64,000 nucleotides of DNA from Lacrimispora sp. BS-2 (GTDB lineage Bacteria; Bacillota; Clostridia; Lachnospirales; Lachnospiraceae). The notes beneath the pieces are model-generated. The model saw nothing but the letters and a program-made list of their open reading frames with translations, was not told where the DNA came from and made no database searches. A program made the translations under genes and the position numbers. Shown here in pieces: positions 18,109 through 26,686 of this stretch. Position 1 is the stretch's first letter. Each line of letters starts with the position of its first letter. The stretch spans positions 682,001-746,000 of the forward strand of contig NZ_CP157940.1 of NCBI RefSeq assembly GCF_040207125.1. The letters run 5' to 3'.

Positions 18109-18155
18109 AGCAAAAAACGAAGTTAAAAGAAACCCAATAGAAAGGAAGAAAACAA

Positions 18156-19334
18156 ATGCTTAATTTTGACTTTTATTCACCGGCACGTATACTCTTTGGA
18201 AAAGGTATGGAAAATCGGATTGGCAGGCTTTTAAAACCCCATGCAGGCAAGGTCCTGCTGCATTACGGCGGAGGAAGCATCAAAAAGAGCGGGCTATATG
18301 ATACCGTGATCACTTCACTGAAGGAGAGAGGACTCTCTTATGTAGAGCTTGGGGGCGTGATGCCAAATCCCCGTCTTTCCCTGGTTCAGGAAGGAATTGC
18401 CCTGTGCAGAGAAGAAAAGGTGGATTTAGTCCTGGCTGTGGGCGGAGGAAGCGTTATTGATTCTGCCAAGGCCATTGCAATGGGAGTATATTATGATGGT
18501 GATGTCTGGGAGATTTATGAACAGGGCAAAACAATTAAAAAGGCGCTGCCGGTAGCCACGATTCTTACCATTCCTGCAGCCGGAAGCGAAGCAAGCGGCG
18601 ATACCGTGATCACCAATGAGGAAAAACAATTGAAATACGGCTATGGCAGCCCCCACCTTCGGCCTTTGCTCAGTGTTGTGAATCCGGAATTGTTCTATAC
18701 TCTGCCAAAGAATCAGATCGCCAATGGTGTGGCTGACATGATGAGCCATGTCTTTGAACGCTATTTTACCAATACGACGCATACCGATTTAACAGATGGC
18801 TTATGCGAAACAGTATTAAGAACCATCATAAAGAACGCCCCTCTTGTCCTTGAAAATCCGCAAAACTATAATGCCTGGTGCGAGGTGGGTTTCGGAGGTA
18901 CCGTTGCCCATAACGGTTTAGTGGGTATGGGCCGTGAACAGGACTGGGCCTGCCATGGCATGGAGCATGAGCTCAGTGCCATCTACGACGTGGCCCACGG
19001 AGCCGGTCTGGCCGTGCTGACACCTGCGTGGATGCAGTATGTTTATAAGGACAATACTAACATGTTCGTGCAGTTTGCAGTCAATGTCATGGGTGTGAAG
19101 GGCAGCTACCGGGATCCGGATGCAATGATTCAGGAAGCCATTTTGCGTCTGAGGGAGTTTTTCAACAAGATGGGGCTTCCGGCAACCCTTGGAGAGCTTG
19201 GCATCGACGCCGGCCAGCTTGAATTAATGGCCAAAAAGGCCACAGGGGCTGCATTTGGAAATGAGCAGCCAATTGGCGGATTGAAAAAGCTGTACTGGCA
19301 GGATGTGCTGGAGATTTACAGACTGGCGCAATAG
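18156..19334 (+). CDS. Iron-containing alcohol dehydrogenase (butanol dehydrogenase type)
   Basis: 392 residues of the group III Fe-ADH family (YqhD/BdhA/YugJ-like), reducing aldehydes with NAD(P)H. The nucleotide-binding GGGSVIDSAKAIA lies near residue 95. Metal ligands are D194, H198, H267 and H281 in DMMSH, ACHGMEHEL and DVAHGAG. Length is normal. It is preceded by AGAAAGGAAG and sits downstream of the MerR-type promoter and the broken aldo/keto reductase, so control by the AdhR-like regulator is likely. Confidence 0.92.
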   Translation: MLNFDFYSPARILFGKGMENRIGRLLKPHAGKVLLHYGGGSIKKSGLYDTVITSLKERGLSYVELGGVMPNPRLSLVQEGIALCREEKVDLVLAVGGGSVIDSAKAIAMGVYYDGDVWEIYEQGKTIKKALPVATILTIPAAGSEASGDTVITNEEKQLKYGYGSPHLRPLLSVVNPELFYTLPKNQIANGVADMMSHVFERYFTNTTHTDLTDGLCETVLRTIIKNAPLVLENPQNYNAWCEVGFGGTVAHNGLVGMGREQDWACHGMEHELSAIYDVAHGAGLAVLTPAWMQYVYKDNTNMFVQFAVNVMGVKGSYRDPDAMIQEAILRLREFFNKMGLPATLGELGIDAGQLELMAKKATGAAFGNEQPIGGLKKLYWQDVLEIYRLAQ

Positions 19335-19481
19335 AAAAAAGTCTGAAATGATATGTGAGGACCCGGGAAGAGAGTGTTTGATCGGTCCTGACGAAGCGGT
19401 TATCGGTTATTTTCAGACAAAGTAATAGTTATAGTGGGATTTGTTTTATAGAATTTAAATCTGTTAAGGAGGTTCAATGTC

Positions 19482-20396
19482 ATGAGAACAGTTAAGTTAG
19501 GGAATTTGCAGGTACCGTCGATTGCGGTCGGCTGCATGCGCATCAATAAACTGGATAAGTCCGGAGCGGAGCGTTTCGTAAAGGCAGCACTGGATATGGG
19601 TACTAATTTTTTTGATCATGCGGATATATATGGCGGCGGCGTTTGTGAGGAGATATTTGCAGATGCAGTACAAATGAACGCTGCCGTGCGTGAAAAAATG
19701 TTCCTGCAATCCAAATGCGGTATCCGTCCAGGGATTGCTTTCGATTTCTCTAAAAAGCATATTTTAGAAGCAGTGGATGGCAGCTTAAAAAGGCTTAAAA
19801 CGGATTATCTGGATGCATTATTGCTCCATCGCCCGGATGCGCTGATGGAGCCGGAAGAGGTTGCCCAGGCCTTTGACATCCTGCAAAGCACAGGTAAGGT
19901 GCGTAATTTTGGCGTTTCCAACCAAAACCCCATGCAGATACAGCTGCTGAAGAAATTTGTTAAACAGCCGATTGTCGCGAATCAGCTTCAGTTAAGCATT
20001 ACTAACGCCAACATGATCTCCCAGGGGCTTCATGTCAATATGCTTGATGAACCGGCAGTGAACCGGGATGGCAGCATAATTGATTTCTGCCGTATCAATG
20101 ATATCACCATTCAGCCCTGGTCTCCGTTCCAGTACGGATTTTTTGAGGGTGTATTCCTGGGCAATGAAAAGTTCCCAAAACTCAATGCCAAGATTGATGA
20201 AATAGCCGCTAACTATGAGGTTAGCAATACGACCATCGCAATGGCGTGGCTGCTGCGCCATCCAGCCCATATGCAGCCTGTGACCGGGACCATGAATATA
20301 GAGCGTTTAAAAGATTGTGCCAAGGCTGTTGATATTCAGTTGACCCGGGAGGAATGGTACGGGATTTATCTTAGTGCCGGGAATATTTTACCTTAA
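19482..20396 (+). CDS. Aldo/keto reductase, YdhF-like
   Basis: 304 residues, TIM-barrel NADPH-dependent reductase. The N-terminal GNLQVPSIAVGCMRI and NFFDHADIYGGG carry the catalytic Asp and Tyr. Lys follows in LQSKCGIRPG and His in LLHRPD. The C-terminal GTMNIERLKD fits the cofactor pocket. Closest to the E. coli YdhF subgroup from memory. ATG at 19482 follows AAGGAGG. It may share regulation with the alcohol dehydrogenase 150 nt upstream. Confidence 0.9.
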   Translation: MRTVKLGNLQVPSIAVGCMRINKLDKSGAERFVKAALDMGTNFFDHADIYGGGVCEEIFADAVQMNAAVREKMFLQSKCGIRPGIAFDFSKKHILEAVDGSLKRLKTDYLDALLLHRPDALMEPEEVAQAFDILQSTGKVRNFGVSNQNPMQIQLLKKFVKQPIVANQLQLSITNANMISQGLHVNMLDEPAVNRDGSIIDFCRINDITIQPWSPFQYGFFEGVFLGNEKFPKLNAKIDEIAANYEVSNTTIAMAWLLRHPAHMQPVTGTMNIERLKDCAKAVDIQLTREEWYGIYLSAGNILP

Positions 20397-20446
20397 GCAA
20401 ACAGATGCATATATATGCGGTTATCTTCAGGCCGCCATTCATAAAT

Positions 20447-20484
20447 CACCCTGCCGATTCACAGTTTTTTTGCTCGGCAGGGTG
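20447..20484. terminator. Hairpin between convergent genes
   Basis: Perfect 11-bp stem CACCCTGCCGA / TCGGCAGGGTG with a T-rich loop, located between the reductase and the convergent methyltransferase gene. The T run is in the loop and not the tail, so termination is likely but not certain. Confidence 0.5.
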
Positions 20485-20511
20485 CCGCTTAAGAAATGAT
20501 GGGATAGGATA

Positions 20512-21342
20512 TTATTTTTCCAGCAGTATAGAAATAGTTGTGTTATCTGTATGATAAGTGCTGCCTGCAACATCTCCAAACACTTCACATACTTTAAAAC
20601 CTGCATTTATTGCTTCTTTAATCAGTGCTTCCCTGGTAAAGTAGGTATTCCATAAATAGTAAGAGATAGCCCCTGCATCATAAACAATAGAAGTTTGTTC
20701 TAATGTTACATTATCCGGATACTTATAGCAGCCGTTAAATGCAATATATTTTTCTTTACGCCAAAATCCGCCGTTTTGACAAATCTCCCATGTTTGTTTT
20801 TCGTCAAAATTGTTATACTTAACCATTGAAAAGACATCCAATAAGAACCTTCCCCCGGATTTTAGATGATGATATACCGTAGTCATTACAATTTGCCTAT
20901 CTACTGTTGACAGCGCACCGTAGTCACAATAAATCATTATCGAAAAATCATATTTACTATTTAAATTCATGTTTAAATAATTTTGATACAAGTATCGAAT
21001 ATCTAAATCTCTTTTTTTCGCAGACTCAATGGCGTAATTTATAGATCGTTTGGAAAAATCAATTCCCGTCACCTGATAGCCCATTTGTGTAAATTTTTCA
21101 GCATATATTCCAGGACCACAGCCCAGGTCAAGAAGCTGCCTGTATCTTGACGGAGGTGCAATCCCTTTTATCCAAGCAGCAGATTTATCTATGAACGCTA
21201 ACTTCCTGCTTGCACCTTCAAAGATAGGATCTAGATGGGCTTTGAGCATTTGTTTCGATATATGTTCATCATCCCAAAAAGGAACCTCTGTTTTAGTGTA
21301 TAGTGGCGGCCTTTCTAAAATTGGAATTAAGCTTTTGAACAT
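20512..21342 (-). CDS. Class I SAM-dependent methyltransferase
   Basis: 276 residues with the SAM-binding LDLGCGPG motif followed by VTGIDFS, and a MIYCDYGAL strand (motif II region). The N-terminal ~60 residues form a helical cap. The substrate is unknown. ATG 21342 follows AAAGGAGATAAC. A minus-strand promoter 260 bp upstream implies an unusually long leader. Confidence 0.87.
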   Translation of the reverse strand: MFKSLIPILERPPLYTKTEVPFWDDEHISKQMLKAHLDPIFEGASRKLAFIDKSAAWIKGIAPPSRYRQLLDLGCGPGIYAEKFTQMGYQVTGIDFSKRSINYAIESAKKRDLDIRYLYQNYLNMNLNSKYDFSIMIYCDYGALSTVDRQIVMTTVYHHLKSGGRFLLDVFSMVKYNNFDEKQTWEICQNGGFWRKEKYIAFNGCYKYPDNVTLEQTSIVYDAGAISYYLWNTYFTREALIKEAINAGFKVCEVFGDVAGSTYHTDNTTISILLEK

Positions 21343-21601
21343 AATGTTATCTCCTTTCGAAATTGAGCAAAAGAAATAGCCCTAGATTTTACTCTACGAC
21401 TAATCTTCCTAAGATAGAAGAGAAGCAGAGAGTAAAATAAAATCAAAAATCAGGCACAAAAACAAAACTGTGAAGACAGCCTGTTCTTAAACCTGTTGAA
21501 TTGATTTTATCTACTCTTTTCCAGTTATATCCATGCCACCGATTATGTGGCATCAGATATGCCGGACTTCCATCACCTTTTCTGTTAAATTTTATGTTAT
21601 C

Positions 21602-21630
21602 ATTTTATAGTGCAGAGTCTATTTTGTCAA
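21602..21630 (-). promoter_or_regulatory. Candidate promoter of the methyltransferase gene
   Basis: Minus strand TTGACA (21625-21630), 17-bp spacer, TAAAAT (21602-21607). It predicts a leader of about 250 nt before the methyltransferase start. No known riboswitch was recognised in this leader, and no convincing gene is seen in 21343-21732. Confidence 0.6.
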
Positions 21631-21732
21631 CAGTGTCTGTCAGACGCATAGGCTCTCAAAGAGGTACTAAACCAGGTAAAGAAAGTTTGAACATCAGCCT
21701 GAATCTTTTATAGGAATTTTTTTATAAAACGG

Positions 21733-21763
21733 TTGACATTAACGCGGCGTAATAGTTTATAGT
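21733..21763 (+). promoter_or_regulatory. MerR-type promoter with 19-bp spacer and dyad
   Basis: TTGACA and TATAGT with a 19-bp spacer that contains the near-palindrome TTAACGCGGCGTAA. This is the classical MerR/TipA operator arrangement, placed 24 bp before the TipA-like gene, so autoregulation is expected. Confidence 0.7.
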
Positions 21764-21786
21764 TGTTTTTGCAAGGGGGTGAAAAG

Positions 21787-22542
21787 ATGGAATACACCAT
21801 CAACAAGCTGGCGAAATTGGCGGGTGTCAGTACAAGAACTCTGCGGTATTATGATGAGTTGGGATTGCTTTCCCCCGCCCGTGTCAGCTCCAATGGATAC
21901 CGGATTTACGGACAAAAGGAGATCGATCGGCTGCAGCAAATCCTTTTTTACCGTGAATTGGGCGTATCGCTGGAAGAAATCCGAAATATTCTTGCTTCAA
22001 AGGATTTTGACGGGCTTTTGGCGCTGGAGAGCCATTTATCTGCCCTGCTTGCCAGGCGGGAGCAATTAAATTTGCTGGTCGCCAATGTCGAGAAGACCAT
22101 CAAGACCATGAAAGGAGAAATGATAATGAGTGATCAGGAGAAGTTTGAAGGCTTTCTTCAAAAACTGGTAGACAATAACGAGCGTCAATATGGAGAGGAG
22201 GCCCGGGCAAAATACGGGGATGAAACCATTGACCGCTCCAACACCAGGGTTTTAAACATGAGCAAGGAACAGTATATTGAATTGGAAGAGCTGACAGAAG
22301 ATTTGAATCAAACATTAAAGGCAGCTATTGAGCAAGGCGACCCTGCCGACGAATTGGCGCAGAAAGCCTGCGGGCTGCATAAAAAATGGCTCTGCTTTTA
22401 TTGGGAGGCTTACAGCGAAGAAGCCCATAAAGGCGTAACCCAGATGTATGTAGATGATCCGCGCTTTACTGCTTATTACGATAAGATCGCACCTGGCTGT
22501 GCAGTATTTCTGCGGGATGCGGTAGAAATATACTGCAAATAA
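21787..22542 (+). CDS. MerR-family regulator with TipAS antibiotic-recognition domain
   Basis: 251 residues: MerR winged helix (1-70), coiled coil (~75-110), then a TipAS domain (~125-250) with FEGFLQKLVDNNERQYGEEA and the CGLHKKWLCFYW region. TipAL-type proteins bind thiopeptide or other multidrug ligands and activate their own promoter. An internal ATG at about 22126 (MSDQEKFEG) lies behind GGAGAAATGATA, so a free TipAS form could be made as in Streptomyces. ATG 21787 follows AAGGGGGTG. Confidence 0.88.
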   Translation: MEYTINKLAKLAGVSTRTLRYYDELGLLSPARVSSNGYRIYGQKEIDRLQQILFYRELGVSLEEIRNILASKDFDGLLALESHLSALLARREQLNLLVANVEKTIKTMKGEMIMSDQEKFEGFLQKLVDNNERQYGEEARAKYGDETIDRSNTRVLNMSKEQYIELEELTEDLNQTLKAAIEQGDPADELAQKACGLHKKWLCFYWEAYSEEAHKGVTQMYVDDPRFTAYYDKIAPGCAVFLRDAVEIYCK

Positions 22543-22564
22543 TTCTATGTGATGTCTGAAGGAT

Positions 22565-22602
22565 AAAAAGCTCACTTGCTTTTCTGCAAGTGGGCTTTTT
22601 CA
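22565..22602 (+). terminator. Intrinsic terminator after the TipA-like gene
   Basis: AAAAAGCTCACTTGC / GCAAGTGGGCTTTTT stem with a 6-nt loop and a T tail. Its A/T symmetry allows it to work on both strands. Confidence 0.88.
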
Positions 22603-22655
22603 GTTGACTGGAGGCTGATTAGAGAACAGCAATAAATTTTTACAATCAAAAAGTC

Positions 22656-22696
22656 TTGACACAACATATCATAATGATATATTATTATAATATGTT
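22656..22696 (+). promoter_or_regulatory. Promoter and inverted-repeat operator of the PadR gene
   Basis: TTGACA (22656-22661) is followed by an AT-rich region with several possible -10 boxes. The perfect arms AACATAT (22663-22669) and ATATGTT (22690-22696) flank it. PadR proteins bind ATGT...ACAT-type dyads, so autorepression is likely. Confidence 0.6.
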
Positions 22697-22717
22697 AAGC
22701 AGACAGAAGGTGTACAG

Positions 22718-23281
22718 ATGAAAGAAAATACAGGAAAATCAAAATATGTAATGCTGGGTATGCTTGCACGCATGCCTCAGACCGGTTATACCATTAAGAA
22801 ATGGATAGAGAACGAATACAGCCATTTCTGGCAGGAGAGCTACGGTCAGATCTATCCGACTCTCAAGAAACTGGTGGCTGAGGGGCTCGCCGTCACCTCT
22901 AAGAATACGCAGACTGGTAATGGGCGTGGACAGATCCTATACAGCATCACTGACGCAGGCAGGAAAGAGCTTTCTGATTGGCTCCGGGAAGAGCCGGAGA
23001 TCGAGAAGATAAGGTACGAATTATTGCTCAAGGTTTCCTTTGGTGAGAACACAGAACCAGAGGTGCTGCTTGGTCATCTGGACAATTTTATCAGAAGGAA
23101 TGATAAGCTGGTCAAAGAAATGAACGGCTATATTGAACTTTGCGGGCAGCTAAAGGAGCAGGATATTGACTGTTCCTACAGCCGGCTGACCGCACTTTGC
23201 GGCGTTTACATTTATTCTGCAATGAGGGATTGGGCTGTTGAGGCAAAGAAAATTATAAATGAGAAAGAAGATGATAAATAA
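22718..23281 (+). CDS. PadR-family transcriptional regulator
   Basis: 187 residues. N-terminal PadR winged helix (LGMLARMPQTGYTIKKW, then YGQIYPTLKKL), and a C-terminal helical dimerisation domain (~95-185) of the AphA/PadR C2 type. Many members sense phenolics or drugs and repress a neighbouring efflux or detoxification gene. The next gene on the strand is a flavodoxin 165 nt away, which may be the target. Confidence 0.88.
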   Translation: MKENTGKSKYVMLGMLARMPQTGYTIKKWIENEYSHFWQESYGQIYPTLKKLVAEGLAVTSKNTQTGNGRGQILYSITDAGRKELSDWLREEPEIEKIRYELLLKVSFGENTEPEVLLGHLDNFIRRNDKLVKEMNGYIELCGQLKEQDIDCSYSRLTALCGVYIYSAMRDWAVEAKKIINEKEDDK

Positions 23282-23445
23282 CAGGACAATTTTAAATTTT
23301 ATTTGATAGGTAACTATTAACCGCATAGATGAGATAAGGGAGAAAGTTGTACCTCATGAAGCTGCCCATTCATCTATATCACAAGAAGAATAAGCCTATA
23401 ACCAATATTTCCTGGTTATAAACTTATTATATAAGGAGAATAGCT

Positions 23446-23925
23446 ATGAGCACTCTGGTTGTATATTTTTCGTTTACCGGGAGCACGAAATTCATTGCAG
23501 AAAAGATTGCAGAAACAACAGGCGCCGACATTACGGAGTTAAGAATAAGCAAGAACTATCCGGCAGAAGGATTTGGAAAGTACTTCTGGGGAGGAAAGAG
23601 CGTTATTTTTGGTGAGAAGCCAAAACTGATAAATAAACCCATTGATTTAAACAAGTATGATACGATTATAATCGGCACCCCTATCTGGGCCGGGTCGTTT
23701 ACGCCGCCGATAAAAAGCCTGATCAGCCAATATAAAATCCAGGGCAAACGGATCGCGCTGTTTGCCAGCCATGGAGGAGGCGGAGCTCAAAAGTGCTTTA
23801 CAAAACTAAAGAAAGAGCTTTCCGGGAATGAGTTCCTCAGTGAAATAGATTTTGTAGAACCTAAGAAAAGCTTAGAGGAGAACTTGTCTAAAGCAGTGAA
23901 ATGGTCTCAAAACCTGGCCATCTGA
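23446..23925 (+). CDS. Flavodoxin-family protein
   Basis: 159 residues. The FMN phosphate loop (YFSFTGSTKFIAEKI) opens the protein, GTPIWAGSFTPPI forms the second flavin contact and ASHGGGG the third. This is the menaquinone/NADPH flavodoxin type rather than an electron-transfer ferredoxin partner with a known role. ATG 23446 follows AAGGAG. It lies downstream of the PadR gene. Confidence 0.88.
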   Translation: MSTLVVYFSFTGSTKFIAEKIAETTGADITELRISKNYPAEGFGKYFWGGKSVIFGEKPKLINKPIDLNKYDTIIIGTPIWAGSFTPPIKSLISQYKIQGKRIALFASHGGGGAQKCFTKLKKELSGNEFLSEIDFVEPKKSLEENLSKAVKWSQNLAI

Positions 23926-24389
23926 TAAACCATGCGCTGCTGCCCGCCATAGATCTGACGGATCCTGTGACAAAAAATATCTTGCAAAGTTTAGAAAAAT
24001 TCGTTATGCTGATCTTAATTATGGAAAGGGAGGTGGCTTGATGTCGTCTATTCGCTAAGATAATGAACAATAAAATTTAGCTCTCATATCACGAGGGTTT
24101 TTTTGCTGTACTTATTTTGCGGATATATGAAGCTCAGGCTGCCTTTAATTTGATTGAAAAAAATTATAGGTTTTATTTACGCAGGCGATGAGTCAGATGA
24201 ACATAAATCCATGTTCACCTGGTGACTGCCGCAATAACCAGGGAAACCAGCAAAGCTTGTTTCTTTGTGTTAGTGTAAAATAAGTAAGCAGATATCTCTA
24301 AGTGACAGAGTTACCTGCTTTTTTATTGTTCAGAATATTACACTGTTAAAATAAATTATTTTGATCAAAAGGAGAAAGCATATTTTATT
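23926..24389. other. Intergenic spacer of 460 bp
   Basis: No convincing gene. A T run after CTCTCATATCACGAGGG (~24080-24107) and a hairpin AGCAGATATCTCT / AGAGTTACCTGCT followed by TTTTTTATT (about 24295-24330) look like terminators, the second just ahead of the acetyltransferase. A GGGAGGTGG site at ~24030 precedes only a five-codon frame. Confidence 0.5.
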
Positions 24390-24851
24390 ATGATCAGAGA
24401 TTTTAAAGAAACCGATATCGGACAAATTATGAAAATATGGCTTAATACCAATATCAATGCCCATCATTTCATTGACAGCAGCTATTGGATAAACAGCTAT
24501 GCTGCAGTAGGGAAAATTCTGCCTCAGGCAACCGTTTATGTGTATGATTCCAATGATCAGATCCAGGGGTTCCTTGGAATGAATGGAGATTACATTGAGG
24601 GGATTTTTGTAGATGCCAAATATCAATCCAAAGGAATTGGCAGTGAACTGCTTGGTTATGCCAAAGAGAGACATAACAGACTTTTTTTAAATGTTTATAA
24701 AAGAAATGAGCGGGCAGTCAGATTTTATTTGAGAGAGGGATTCGCGGTCCTGACAGAGCAGATTGAAGAGGAAACAAAAGAAAGTGAGCTTACGATGGCA
24801 TGGGAGCCCCTTACTATGACCCCATTTCCATTCAGCAAAGGCCGGGCATAA
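24390..24851 (+). CDS. GNAT-family N-acetyltransferase
   Basis: 153 residues with the motif A core YQSKGIGSELL near residue 75 and NVYKRNERAVRFYLREGF near residue 110, close to YjaB-type acetyltransferases. The last ~14 residues (after MAWEP) are not GNAT-like: they come from a frame that overlaps a PNPOx-family remnant, so the original stop was probably lost. The AAAGGAG site is 16 nt from the ATG, a long spacing. Confidence 0.82.
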   Translation: MIRDFKETDIGQIMKIWLNTNINAHHFIDSSYWINSYAAVGKILPQATVYVYDSNDQIQGFLGMNGDYIEGIFVDAKYQSKGIGSELLGYAKERHNRLFLNVYKRNERAVRFYLREGFAVLTEQIEEETKESELTMAWEPLTMTPFPFSKGRA

Positions 24852-25065
24852 AGTTGATGCGATCACAAAATATCCAAAGGTATCTTTTTCGGTATTTGAT
24901 GAAGATACGATTGTAAGTAAGTATTCAGGCGATCAGCCGGAAGATGCCGGGAACAAGGAAATAGCCGGATGCACACATGCTTATATTATTGCTATTGACA
25001 TTGAACATATAACCGGTAAGGAAGCAATGGCGTATGCCAAAGCAAAATCCGAACTACCTGTTTGA
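24823..25065 (+). pseudogene. Remnant of a pyridoxamine 5'-phosphate oxidase-family (NimA-like) gene
   Basis: A start-less open frame of 80 codons reads HFHSAKAGHKVDAI, then YPKVSFSVFDEDTIV, then SGDQPEDAG and IDIEHITGKEA. These are the flavin-binding and C-terminal blocks of the family. The ~45 N-terminal residues are missing and the middle beta strands (~30 residues after DTIV) are deleted in frame. It overlaps the acetyltransferase 3' end in another frame. The remainder of 25066-25130 holds nothing recognisable. Confidence 0.75.
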
Positions 25066-25127
25066 ACAGAAACCGCATGCACAGATGATTGCAGATGATA
25101 TTTGTTACAGACCAATTAATCGGTAGA

Positions 25128-25169
25128 GAAACAAAGAACGCCGGCCACAGTCAAGTGTCTGGCGTTCTC
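25128..25169 (-). terminator. Terminator of the ECF transporter operon
   Basis: Minus strand GAGAACGCCAGACAC / GTGGCCGGCGTTCT stem followed by TTGTTTCTCT, directly after the ATPase stop codon. Confidence 0.75.
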
Positions 25170-25174
25170 CTTGT

Positions 25175-26674
25175 TTAGACGGGCGGGAGCGGCGGGTTAG
25201 CTTCATGGGAAAAGAAGGTTTGCAAAAGTGTAACCGCTTCATGATCCATGGTCCGGTGCCACAGCACCTTGCCATTCTCAATAAACAACAAATAGGTACA
25301 ACATTTATAAATCAGTTCCGGATCATGGGTAATCAAAAACAGACTTTTCCCCATTGCTTTCAAGCGATTCAGATTTTCGGAAACCTCAATCATGTGCCGA
25401 TAATCAAGGCCGCTGGTAGGCTCGTCAAACACCATAACTTCTTTGCTGGAGGCGATGGCACTGCCAATAGCTACCCGCTGTTTTTCACCGCCAGACAAAG
25501 ACATAGGATGCAGCTTTACTTTATCCAGCAAATCGAGACTGGATAAAATCTTATTGGCTTGTGCAGTGTCCCTTTCCTCATCTTTACCATCCATGCTCAA
25601 CAACAGTTCGTCCAGCACATCCTCTGTGAACAGTTGGTGGTTCACATCCTGCATAACCATATAGGAAGCATGGAGGCGCTTTTTCCTGTCATACACAGTG
25701 CCGTTTAGTTCCAGAGTTCCTTTCGCCTTTTTATCCAGGCCGCATAAGCACCGGGCAAAGGTTGATTTGCCCGCACCGTTGTTCCCAATGATGCCGATAA
25801 TCTCGCCTTGGGGCAGGATTAAAGCGGGAATATCTACATTAGCAGGGCTATGCTTTTCATAAGTAAAAAAGAAATTCCTGATGAGCAGAGTTGGCGCATC
25901 TGGTTTTGCAGCAGCTTCAGGTTGAAGGTGAAATGGATCAAGCGCCCGCAGCCCCATCGCCTGCAATTCCTCTGGTCTTAATGTCTGGAGTTCCTGCCGG
26001 GTGAACTCCCGGCAGATGGTCCCATGTTTCATGTAAATAATGCGGTCAGCATATGGGACAAGGTAATATAGGCGGTGTTCTGCCACGATGATCGTCTTTT
26101 TCTTAGCTTGCCAATGCTGAATAACACCAATTAAATCTTCTATGGCACCAATATCCAAATTGGAAGATGGTTCATCCAAAACAAAAATTTCAGGGTGAAT
26201 TGTGTCTGCTGATGCACAAGCGATTTTTTGCTTTTCGCCACCGGAAAGGGCAAACAGGCTCCGATCTAATAGTTTCTCCAGCTTGAGGTTTCTCGTGGTT
26301 TCTTTCAGCCTCTTTAGCATATCCGAAACTGGCAAAGCCATGTTCTCGCAGCCGAACACGATTTCATTGGTAGTCTCCACATTGTAAAACTGGGTCCGGG
26401 GATTTTGAAATACCGACCCCACCCGCTTGGCAATTTCATACAGAGGATATTCTTTTAATTCCTGTCCATCCAGCAGCACTTCCCCGATTAGGTTTCCCTG
26501 GTAGTAATGTGGAATTAACCCGTTTACCAGCCGGGTCAGGGTCGTTTTACCGCAGCCGGATTCCCCGCAGAGCAGGATTGTTTCCCCGTCCTTGACCGTC
26601 AAGTCGATATTTTGGAGGCTGTTTCCAGATTCTCCATTTTCGTATGTAAAAGAAACATTCTTTAGTTCTATCAT
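25175..26674 (-). CDS. ECF transporter ATPase with two fused ABC domains
   Basis: 499 residues with two complete nucleotide-binding domains. First: Walker A GESGCGKTT, Q-loop region FQNPRTQF, signature LSGGEKQK, Walker B FVLDEPSSNLD. Second: GNNGAGKST, signature LSGGEKQR and VFDEPTSGLD. It is an EcfA-EcfA' fusion that powers vitamin or metal-cofactor uptake with the EcfT and S proteins encoded upstream. ATG 26674 follows AAGGAGG. Confidence 0.92.
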   Translation of the reverse strand: MIELKNVSFTYENGESGNSLQNIDLTVKDGETILLCGESGCGKTTLTRLVNGLIPHYYQGNLIGEVLLDGQELKEYPLYEIAKRVGSVFQNPRTQFYNVETTNEIVFGCENMALPVSDMLKRLKETTRNLKLEKLLDRSLFALSGGEKQKIACASADTIHPEIFVLDEPSSNLDIGAIEDLIGVIQHWQAKKKTIIVAEHRLYYLVPYADRIIYMKHGTICREFTRQELQTLRPEELQAMGLRALDPFHLQPEAAAKPDAPTLLIRNFFFTYEKHSPANVDIPALILPQGEIIGIIGNNGAGKSTFARCLCGLDKKAKGTLELNGTVYDRKKRLHASYMVMQDVNHQLFTEDVLDELLLSMDGKDEERDTAQANKILSSLDLLDKVKLHPMSLSGGEKQRVAIGSAIASSKEVMVFDEPTSGLDYRHMIEVSENLNRLKAMGKSLFLITHDPELIYKCCTYLLFIENGKVLWHRTMDHEAVTLLQTFFSHEANPPLPPV

Positions 26675-26686
26675 CTTCTGGCCTCC

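Noticed and set aside
21501..21713. Plus-strand open frame of 70 codons in the 21.3-21.8 kb spacer
   Set aside because: No ribosome binding site, low-complexity composition and overlap with the minus-strand promoter; a minus-strand frame in the same place also lacks a start codon.
24180..24290. Riboswitch-like GGGAAACC ... GCAAAGC words before the 24390 acetyltransferase
   Set aside because: Only two short words match the GEMM class and the supporting stems are absent.
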